The notes beneath the pieces were generated by a model. It was not told where the DNA came from. It ran no database searches and worked only from the letters and a program-made list of their open reading frames with translations. A program made the position numbers and the translations under genes. A stretch of DNA of 12,874 nt, from the NCBI GenBank assembly GCA_004802705.1, contig SGPL01000573.1, positions 1 to 12,874 on the forward strand, read 5' to 3'. Shown piece after piece: positions 6,715 to 12,874 of the stretch. Source of the stretch: Bondarzewia mesenterica. Taxonomy: Eukaryota > Basidiomycota > Agaricomycetes > Russulales > Bondarzewiaceae. The stretch's first letter is position 1; each line of letters starts with the position of its first letter.

Positions 6715-7481
6715 TCGCTGAATTGATCGATGGTCGATCGCGTTGGAGTTTTCAATAGCCCTAGCTACATCAGCATGATGCAGAGTGAGGGCCTGTAAGA
6801 TGAGGATTGACATCATGTCATCTATAGAAGGAGAGCCGACGTCGTAGACACGTTGGAGGTCACTACGTATGGTGCGAATAGTTGGTCCATATGGCTCATC
6901 TGGAGGGAAAGTATGACGCAGTGCTCGACGGAGGTAGTTTACCTGTGACAGAATTCCGCTATTGACGAACAGTCTCCGCATGCCATCCCACAGTTGATGT
7001 GATGTGGAATAAGGGACGTCCTGCTTGATTTGATCGTAGACGTCTTTGGTAACGGTTCGTAGTATCAGTTCTGCGGTCTGTTCGTCCCAGGCGCACCAGA
7101 GGTATTGATCTTTGGAGCCAGTTCCGAGGGGTTTGATGGATGATCTGTGAACGTAGCGTGCCAGCCCTGTAGATTTAAGGGCGGATGCACATACCCTGGC
7201 CCAATCTGAGTAGTTTGCGACACCTGTCAATTGAGTAATGCTGGATGCATCGAATTTAGACGCAACCGACATCAAGCTCATGGTGAGTCGCTGTTCTTCC
7301 TCAGGAGTCAGCGGGCATGCCAGGTTGCCGTGGTGTGTCGCGAAAAGCGGGTCAGGTGGAAGAGGCAGTTCGTCGAACATCCCCGCTCCCCTGGTGATGA
7401 CCGCCGACAGGGGGGGGAGCCAGTCATACGTGCGTGCGAGCGTAGAGTTGTTGAGTCTGTCAATGTCTGGACTGTTAGGTG
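6715..7481 (-). pseudogene. gag: Element A gag region, N-terminally truncated by element B
   Basis: Structural protein that would assemble the virus-like particle. The segment reads through LPLPPDPLFATHHGN and CPLTPEEEQRL, shared with B's gag (LPLPPDPLFMTPHG), then a copia-type gag core with WCAWDEQTAELILRTV, LWDGMRRLFVNSGILSQVNY and SPSIDDMMSILILQALTL, matching the known UBN2 pattern of alternating Trp and Leu positions. It stops at TGA 6712-6714 after IDHRSIQR; element B has an Arg codon (AGG) there, so the stop is a mutation rather than a gag/pol boundary. No gag start is present in the window. Confidence 0.75.
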
Positions 7482-7495
7482 TGTTAGAAAACGAA

Positions 7496-7577
7496 CTATC
7501 CGAATCACCGGTCAGACCCTCAGTCACGGTAGAAGCAACTTTATTGGTATACCTATCCGAATCACCGGTCAGACCCT
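7496..7577 (+). repeat. 25-bp direct repeat within the element B LTR
   Basis: 7496-7520 and 7553-7577 are identical (CTATCCGAATCACCGGTCAG then ACCCT), 57 bp apart. The equivalent pair in the other LTR starts at 12613 and 12670 with several CpG transitions. The spacer begins with a CCTCAGTCACGGTAGAAGC segment that repeats one arm and the loop of the hairpin at 7636-7662. Confidence 0.75.
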
Positions 7578-7635
7578 AGGGGATCCGGAAGTGTGAGTAC
7601 ATGCAGATGTCCGTAGCGTATATGATATCGACTCA

Positions 7636-7662
7636 CCTCAGTCATGGTAGAAGCGACTGAGG
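7636..7662. repeat. Conserved LTR hairpin, element B 3' copy
   Basis: CCTCAGTC (7636-7643) and GACTGAGG (7655-7662) around an 11-nt loop ATGGTAGAAGC. It starts 23 nt downstream, on the minus strand, of the TATATATA at 7685-7692, so it would fall at or near the transcript 5' end and within R. Confidence 0.65.
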
Positions 7663-7684
7663 GGGGTCTAGTGGTATGTAGTGG

Positions 7685-7692
7685 TATATATA
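7685..7692 (-). promoter_or_regulatory. Candidate TATA box, element B 3' LTR
   Basis: TATATATA within GGTATATATACC, the only strong TATA in the LTR, identical in the other LTR at 12802-12809. Position in the LTR fits U3. Confidence 0.5.
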
Positions 7693-7782
7693 CCTGGGGG
7701 AATCTAAGTGTCCGATCCTGATCACTGTGTGACGTCGTGCGTCTCTCCGTGCTCATGTCTGATCCCAATCCGGACTTCAACA

Positions 7783-7793
7783 CTCCTCCTCAC
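7783..7793 (-). other. Polypurine tract of element B
   Basis: Minus-strand GTGAGGAGGAG directly before the LTR start TGTTGAAG. Identical to the element A tract. Confidence 0.8.
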
Positions 7794-7883
7794 AGAGCAG
7801 ACACGTCGGTGTGCTCCTCCTCAAGCTCCCAGCTCCTCCTTGTGTCCCCAACTCCTCCTCAAGCCTAGTCTATGCTCCTCCTC
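7783..7883 (-). repeat. Array of GAGGAGGAG tracts downstream of the element B ORF
   Basis: Copies of plus-strand CTCCTCCTC at 7783-7791, 7814-7822, 7852-7860 and 7875-7883, and a one-base variant at 7833-7841; the inner copies lie 19-31 nt apart. The last overlaps the gag-pol stop TGA (7882-7884), as in element A. Confidence 0.75.
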
Positions 7884-9256
7884 AGNGGGCATCTGGGNGC
7901 NGGTGNAGTCCGAGAGCGGTACGGAAAAGTTCGTNTGTCGCCTTTNGTAGNNCTTTTGTAAATATGTCGGCAANATTGTCNTGGGTAGATACATAGGAGA
8001 AAGTGACATGTTTGTGAGCAACGTGATCCCGAATAAAGTGATANTGGATNTNGATATGTTTGCTGCGGTCGTGGAAGGCTTGGTCTTGTGTGAGCCNGAT
8101 GGANGACTGATTATCNCAATGGATTGTNATAGGCGCNGTAGGANNAAGATCCAAGGACGTGAGGATCGTGNGAAGCCAGAGGGCTTCTTTGCATGCGTGC
8201 NCNGNGGCTATAAATTNGGCTTCGCAGGTTGAGGTGGCCGTGAGGTGTTNTCGCTTGGAGCTCCAAGAGATCAAGCCAGATCCAAGTGAAAAACNNTAGC
8301 CAGAGACCGATCGTCGAGATCCAATGGGTCCGGNNTGGCCTCCNAAGCTGGCNTNCNTGNAGCCGAGTAAAANTAGAGGTTGTNAGCCACTGAGAGTAAG
8401 ACTGAGACTGNGNGTGCCTTTGAGGTAGCNGACGATGTGCTTAGCAGCNGTCCAGTGTNGCATGCCGGGATTTGCGTTAAACTGACTTAGATGCTGTANG
8501 GNGAAAGAGATGTNGNGTCGAGATCNGATTGAAAGGTACATCAGGCAACCAATCAGTTNNNGGAAAGGTATGNATGACATAGCNGATTTGTNGACAGATG
8601 NGGTAGGTGAATCATCGTGGGTAAGGNGGACNTTGCAGTCGAGTNGTGTGGATACCGTATTAGCATTCGAAAGGTGAAATTTATCGATNANGGAGTCAAT
8701 AAGGCCAGTTTGAGAGACNGTGATAGTNTGGTCGGCNAGGTTACGCGAGATAGATAGGCCGANGAGCCACTNAACANGTCCAAGTTCAACAATGTNGAAG
8801 NGTGAACGGAGGGATATTTTAANGTCTTGTATGACAGCAGAGGAAGATCCTGCAACATTGAGGTCNTCAACGTGAATAGTAANGAGGCACTTGCCCAAGT
8901 CGTTGAAGNGGTAGTAGAGGCTCCATTCNGCACTGAGNCGTCGGAAGCCGAGTTCGANGAGGGCNCTATGGATTTTTTGGTTCCANATGCGACTACCTTG
9001 TCGTAGGCCNTAGAGGCCTTTAANGAGTTTCNATACCCAACTTTCTTTGNCNGGTTCAGCNAAACCNTCCGNTTGTTCCATCCAGAGGTCCTCTTCNAGG
9101 TCTCCATGGAGGAACGCAGTTTTCACNTCTGAGCTGTTCGATNGGCCAGCCNAAATGGGCAGCGAGATGTAGTAGGAGANGCTGTGTTTCAAGANGAGNN
9201 ACAGGCGAGAATGTATCGGTAAAATCCTGTCCAGGAATCTGTGTAAAACCCTTCAC
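7882..9256 (-). pseudogene. Element B reverse transcriptase and RNase H
   Basis: RT begins in one frame at KGFTQIPGQDFTDTFSP (9253-9200) and moves to another after an extra base near 9132, just before VKTAFLHGD. In the second frame it is open to 7882 with WNQKIH, IHV-D (the third residue is N-containing, Asp or Glu), the RNase H motifs SRRSVSG, STCEA-FIA and DNQ, and the SKHI...HFIRDHV block shared with A. This is the least interrupted part of B and shows what the A frame should look like at its frameshifted segment. Confidence 0.85.
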
Positions 9257-9959
9257 GATGAGTCGGGCTTTGTAGNGAACGGGNTTNTTATTAGCNTCNC
9301 GTTTAATNNTAAAAATNGGGCGGCACTTGATGATTTTANGACCAGGTGGAATAGATGTGCGAGGGACAAGGGTATAAACATGATGCNCANGGATGGAGGC
9401 GAGTTCATCGAGATNAGCAGTGCGCCATTTCTNGGCATCGGGAGAGGCCTGTGCATCNGTCCAAGTGCGAGGTTCCTCATTGAGTTGTGNGGCGGCAGCA
9501 AGGAGAAGGTCGGTGTCTGAAGGAGAAGGTNATAAAGGTGATAAAAGATGTAAAGATGGAGAANAAGGAGAATTAGGTAGNGAATTATCAGNAGAAGNGG
9601 AAGTTGCAACATGAAGGNGAGCGAGATNAAGANGATCAGCAGCGGCTTTAGAATNAGTAACAGCCTGTGCGACTCATGAGGTAATGGGTAGTCCNAGAGA
9701 TTCAGCGAGTTTGGCAGAGGGTTGACNTATACGATGGGATCGTCGAGGAGAGGGNGGCNTGATATCTGATGGAAGAGTAGGTAANGTGGGAGTGGGAGGG
9801 GATTGAATGGGGGATGGAAGAAGAACGGGACTAGAAGGTAAAGANGAAGTGGAAGGAGAAGGATCATCATCCAATGAGTGCAGAGAGGGGTGAGACACNG
9901 TAGGTAGCANGGAAGGAGATGAAGAAGTAGGAGAATCGTACGTGAAGTCCTGAGATTCG

Positions 9960-11222
9960 ATAAATGACANGTGGTAAGAAACAAAAATGCGCCCAGAGGG
10001 ACGGTGGTAANAACGGTAGGCTTTGGAGTTTGGGGAATAACCAATAAGGATGCACTCGATAGAACNGCTGTNGACTTTGGGGTTGTGGGGGCCTTGAATG
10101 AGAANAAAGGCTCGGCAGCCAAATTCTCGTAGGTGAGATANGTNGGGTTTGAGGCCAGACNAGGCCTCATCAGGTGTGGAGTTGGGAAGGGAGCNGGTAG
10201 CCGTGNGGTTGTGGAGGTAAGCCGNGGTGAGGTAACATTCACCCCAGAGAGAGAGAGNAAGATTGGNNCTGATGCNCATCGCACGNGCNNGATCGAAGAG
10301 TGTGCNGTGTAGACGTTCGATGGCACCGATGTGTGCAGAGGTGTAGGGTGCGGAAGTTTGATGCACAATACCCTGCTNTCNAAGATAAGTCTCAAATTGG
10401 GTGGGTGTAAATTCACNGCCACTGTCCNTGCGGATGAGTTGCAGTTGATGGGTGGACTCNCGTTCAGCTAAGGTGNNCCACTCGAGAAAGGNAGAGACAG
10501 NNTCTNATTTNTGGGCAAGAAGAATAGCCCAGGACTTAGAAGTACAGTCATCCCTAATATCTAGAGAGTAGNNTTTTCCANNAGCAGTTTNCAGTTTTAC
10601 GGGGCCCATCAAGTCAGCGTAGANGATGCCAAGCNGAGAAGTAGCANGGGCANCAGAGCGAGTAGGCNGAACAGGGCGTCTAGTNTGTTTCCCCAAGATA
10701 CAAGCATCACATGTCGNAGCATCATGTGAAAAGGCAGCAGGCATACCTGAAACCAGCTAGTTTCGAGCCATGTGAANGAGAGTNTNATTGCCAGCATGAC
10801 CAAAGCGACNATGCCAGGTTTCCAGAGAGGNAGTAGTCCNAGTCGCATGAGCATGGAGGACTGAGAGGTTGCCCCTGAGNGAATAGAGGTTGTTNTTCNT
10901 GCGTGCCCCAGTAGCGATGACCTTGTGNCTGCCAGAGGTCTGGGCGACCNAGCAGGACTGAGCATCGAAAGAGACAGAGTACCCGGAGTCNCAAAGANGA
11001 GAGATCGANATGAGTCGCATGGTGGCNAAGGGGACNCGAAGAANGCTGTGGAGAGTTAAAAAGCATCCTTTGCCAAGTCAGAGGCNGACGTCGCCAACGC
11101 NAACAGCGAGTATGCACGAACCATTGATACCTTTAATTGGTCGTGGAGTGATGGACNATAAGGAAATAAAGTCGGACTCGTNTGGAGTAAGATGGCAGCT
11201 GGANGCGCTGTCTAGATAAAAA
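9960..11222 (-). pseudogene. Element B protease and integrase
   Basis: Protease signature LDSASSCHL follows a one-base insertion near 11217, so it is out of frame with what precedes it. The integrase zinc finger is WH-RFGH plus CDAC, with TAG 10757-10759 between the two halves (Asp in A). DD35E: Asp in YADLMGPV (10613-10615), Asp in IR-DSG-EF (10424-10426) and Glu in IERLH (10316-10318). LSLWGECYLT and FGCRAF match A. Many codons are uncertain because of N bases. Confidence 0.8.
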
Positions 11223-11497
11223 TGCGACATGTTCTGGAGTTGCTCANTAGAGGACGCAGCTGTANGAAGGTCANGACTGGTCCAGTCGACAGAGCAATAA
11301 TCGGCATCGGTGAGTGAGACAGCGGACNAATATTCAACATCATCATAGTCAANGGGAGTGNNGACAATGGTGGCAGCGGCCTCTTNGATGTGGGTTGTAG
11401 CATTGGTGTGNTCAGTNGTCTTCTTGTTGTCATCAGAGGGCGGAACGGCAGTATCGNGAGGTGGTCANTTTGGTTTAAGATGTGGGAACTTGGTCCA

Positions 11498-12516
11498 ACA
11501 CTTGGCCGAAGGATGATTCAGGCNATTGCAGTGTTCGCAAGGGGTGCNTGTGTTGGGAGGANGACTGAAGGCAGNGGCAGNGACAGACTGTGAGNGGGTT
11601 TGATAGTTCCCTTCTTCANGAACACGGATGTCGGCGGTCTCCAGCCTGTGCTGTATGGATCTGTGGTCTATCGAATCTGAATTTTCAATTACGCATGCAA
11701 TATCAGTGTGGTGAGGAGTGAGTGCCTAGAGGAGGAGGATCGACATCATATCTCCATGCTAGGTGCTCTGACATCATAGACGCATTATAGATCACTACGG
11801 ATGGCCACGACGGTGGGACCGAATGGACCGTCAGCCGGGAAGATGTGATGGAGGGCACATCAAAGGTAATTGACTTGTGAGAGTATGCCGCTGTTGACAA
11901 ACAGTTGGCGCATTCCGTCCCAGAGTTCATGAGTGTTGGTGTATGGTACGTCTTGTCGAATCTGATCATAGACGTCTTTTGCTAACGTCCTGAGGATGAG
12001 TCTGGTGGCTTGTTCATCCCATGCACACCAGACGTAGTACTCCTTGGAGGTCTTATCGCAGGGTTTGGGTAGTGTCCCATCCACGTACCATACAATACCA
12101 ATTCCTCATACCACGGAAGCACAAATTCAGGCCCAATCTGTGTAGTTTTCTGCTCCAGTCAATTTCGGAATGCCAGTAGAGTCGAATTTAGATGCAACAG
12201 AGATGAGGTTGTTGGTAAGCTTTTGGTCTTCTTCTGACGTGAGAGGACACTCGCGGCATCCATGTGGGGTCATGAATAAGGGATCAGGTGGAAGGGGAGT
12301 CCTAAACATCTCAGAACCACGAGTAGACACAGCTGCGAGAGGTTGTTGTCGTAAAGAAGACTGACTATATGCGCTAGGGAAAATGGATTGGCTAGTGCTC
12401 GGATCCTCGATTGCGGACTCGGAAAGAGATTTGATCCCGAGTGTTTCATCGAGGTCGCATTGCGCTCCCTTTGTGATGGGCGAGTCAAATATGGAACGTT
12501 TGTCTTTGCCCGCCAT
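11498..12516 (-). pseudogene. gag: Element B gag and CCHC knuckle
   Basis: Begins MAGKDKRSIFDSP and has the shared block LPLPPDPLFMTPHG. The UBN2-like core (WCAWDEQATRLILRTL, LWDGMRQLFVNSGILSQVNY) is readable but cut by repeated stops: TGA 12127-12129 where A has Arg, a second TGA about 25 nt on, TGA 11860-11862 where A has Arg, a TAA near 11802 where A has Gln, and a TAG near 11729 where A has Gln. A one-base deletion near 11757 shifts frame. The knuckle CEHCN-LNHPSAKC is at 11498-11539. The stops aligned to Arg and Gln codons fit C-to-T change. No N bases occur from 11620 through the gag start at 12516. Confidence 0.8.
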
Positions 12517-12586
12517 TGTAGTGGATAATAGATCTGGGTTCAGGAGTTTGATTTCTTCTTGCGCGTGGTATTAAGCACGTCTGCCA

Positions 12587-12598
12587 GGGCCCATAACC
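12587..12598 (-). other. Primer-binding site matching the anticodon loop of initiator tRNA-Met
   Basis: Immediately after the 5' LTR end (...CTAACA) the minus strand reads GGTTATGGGCCC. Its complement GGGCCCATAACC is the conserved anticodon stem-loop core of eukaryotic initiator tRNA-Met (CAU anticodon). Drosophila copia has the same GGTTATGGGCCC at this place and is primed by a 5' half-tRNA cut in the anticodon region. Complementarity may extend a few bases (12582-12586). The remaining leader to the gag ATG is about 70 nt. Confidence 0.8.
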
Positions 12599-12752
12599 TG
12601 TTAGAAAACGAACTATCTGAATCACCGGTCAGACCCTCAGTCACGGTAGAAGCGACTGTATTGGTATACCTATCCAAATCACTAGTCAGACCCTAGGGGA
12701 TCCGGAAGTATGAGTACATGCAGATGTCCATAGCGTGTATGATATCGACTCA

Positions 12753-12779
12753 CCTCAGTCATGGTAGAAGTGACTGAGG
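12753..12779. repeat. Conserved LTR hairpin, element B 5' copy
   Basis: CCTCAGTC (12753-12760) and GACTGAGG (12772-12779) around an 11-nt loop; the loop differs by one C/T from the copy at 7636-7662, while the stem is unchanged. Confidence 0.65.
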
Positions 12780-12801
12780 GGGGTCTAGTGGTATGTAGTG
12801 G

Positions 12802-12809
12802 TATATATA
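12802..12809 (-). promoter_or_regulatory. Candidate TATA box driving element B
   Basis: TATATATA in the 5' LTR, 23 nt upstream (minus strand) of the conserved hairpin. As the 5' LTR it would be the promoter used for the genomic transcript of B. Confidence 0.5.
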
Positions 12810-12874
12810 CCTGGGGGAATCTAANTGTCCGATCCTGATCACTGTGTGACNTCGTGCGTCTCTCCGNNCTCANG

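Larger units (their letters stand above)
64..7481 (-). mobile_element. Ty1/copia LTR retrotransposon A, 3' part, decayed and interrupted
   Basis: Seen: reading the minus strand, a gag-pol frame (gag, CCHC knuckle, protease, integrase, RT, RNase H) is followed by a purine tract and an LTR starting TGTTGG and ending CTAACA. Integrase before reverse transcriptase is the diagnostic order of Ty1/copia (Pseudoviridae-type) elements. The LTR is split by a 2.2-kb insert at 520-2741. The 5' part (gag start, primer-binding site, 5' LTR) is missing because element B begins at 7482 inside gag; it should resume to the right of B, outside the window. Element B is a relative with the same order and clearly different protein sequence, so A and B look like two subfamilies rather than recent copies of each other. 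Confidence 0.85.
2905..7481 (-). pseudogene. Element A gag-pol polyprotein, broken
   Basis: One minus-strand frame runs from gag to RNase H and ends at TGA 2905-2907. Order: UBN2-type gag region, CCHC knuckle (6547-6588), protease with DSAS (Asp codon 6286-6288), integrase zinc finger and DD35E core, Pro/Ser-rich linker, RT, RNase H. It is interrupted by three in-frame stops: TGA 6712-6714, TAG 5890-5892 (Trp in element B) and TGA 5608-5610 (Trp in B). A +1 shift in an 8-T run at 4041-4048 and a -1 shift near 3905 enclose about 42 wrong-frame codons in RT. The gag N-terminus is removed by element B at 7481; the apparent start just inside B's LTR is a GTG artefact. Not functional. Confidence 0.9.
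7482..7782 (-). repeat. Element B 3' LTR, 301 bp
   Basis: Starts TGTTAGAAAAC and ends CTTCAACA, adjoining the purine tract at 7783. Bases 7482-7757 pair with 12599-12874, with 10 substitutions over 271 comparable positions (about 3.7%) and no gaps. Nine are transitions and seven fall at CpG. Contains a TATATATA, a CCTCAGTC hairpin and a 25-bp internal direct repeat. Confidence 0.9.
7882..12516 (-). pseudogene. Element B gag-pol polyprotein, broken
   Basis: ATG at 12514-12516 starts gag 82 nt after the 5' LTR; the frame continues, with breaks, to TGA 7882-7884. Domains follow the same order as A: gag, CCHC knuckle (11498-11539), protease DSAS, integrase zinc finger and DD35E, Pro/Ser linker, RT, RNase H. 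Breaks include stops at 12127-12129, 11860-11862, 10757-10759 and 9674-9676, a one-base deletion near 11757, an extra base just before the protease Asp near 11217, and an extra base near 9132 just before the RT Asp motif. Many codons contain N, so some apparent changes may be consensus artefacts. Not functional as assembled. Confidence 0.88.
7482..12874 (-). mobile_element. Ty1/copia LTR retrotransposon B, nested in element A, 5' LTR cut by window end
   Basis: Matching LTRs at 7482-7782 and from 12599, with TGTT...AACA ends, primer-binding site, gag-pol frame and polypurine tract all in the expected order on the minus strand. If both LTRs are equal in length, the element would end near 12899. 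Its left edge falls within A's gag reading frame, so B is inserted into A. The expected target duplication is AGGTG at 7477-7481, with the other copy beyond the window. Bases 7886-11619 and beyond 12825 contain many single N bases; 11620-12824 contains none. Confidence 0.85.
12599..12874 (-). repeat. Element B 5' LTR, incomplete
   Basis: Pairs without gaps with 7482-7757. Ends at the window edge about 25 bp short of the expected U3 end near 12899. N bases appear from 12825. Carries the same direct repeat, hairpin and TATA. Confidence 0.9.

Noticed and set aside
7482..7527. Apparent start of element A gag just upstream of its coding sequence
   Set aside because: The start codon would be GTG and the first codons lie inside the B LTR, with the same sequence in the other B LTR. 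It is a chance fusion, not the true gag start.
9253..10422. 389-codon minus-strand frame in element B
   Set aside because: It overlaps the integrase and linker frame out of phase, has no conserved motifs and is a product of biased composition and N codons.

Overview
The window reads as an accessory, repeat-dense stretch of a fungal nuclear genome, most likely a basidiomycete. That is an inference from the type of Ty1/copia retrotransposons, a candidate 77-nt intron with a CTAAC branch site, and draft-style scattered N bases. No intact host gene can be supported. Almost everything is explained by transposable elements inserted into one another, all decayed.

Layout, left to right. Bases 1-63 are flank. 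Bases 64-7481 are the 3' part of Ty1/copia element A, on the minus strand: its 3' LTR (64-519 plus 2742-2792), a polypurine tract (2793-2803) and a broken gag-pol reading frame (2905-7481). A's LTR is split by a separate 2.2-kb element (520-2741) with 16-bp perfect terminal inverted repeats and subterminal repeats. That insert carries only gene-like scraps: an acidic open frame on the minus strand, and plus-strand fragments with a plausible intron and a lysine-rich last exon.

At 7482, inside A's gag, a second copia element B begins, also on the minus strand: 3' LTR 7482-7782, polypurine tract from 7783, gag-pol 7882-12516, primer-binding site 12587-12598, and a 5' LTR from 12599 that is cut by the window end. 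A's gag start, primer-binding site and 5' LTR are absent and should lie beyond B. The order of events is therefore A first, then B into A's gag and the inverted-repeat element into A's LTR, in unknown order.

Both copia elements are coded as one continuous gag-protease-integrase-RT-RNase H frame and share unusual architecture: a primer-binding site matching the anticodon loop of initiator tRNA-Met (seen in B only), an array of GAGGAGGAG tracts overlapping the stop codon, and a conserved hairpin just downstream of the LTR TATA box. Both are dead copies. A has three in-frame stops and a compensated pair of frameshifts in RT; B has many stops and several frameshifts. B's two LTRs differ mainly at CpG sites, suggesting methylation-driven or RIP-like decay. 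Bases 7886-11619 of B are dense in single N bases, so its sequence there is probably a consensus of collapsed copies. I found no defence system, CRISPR array, RNA gene or new enzymatic system; the interesting material is in retrotransposon architecture and the gene-carrying insert.
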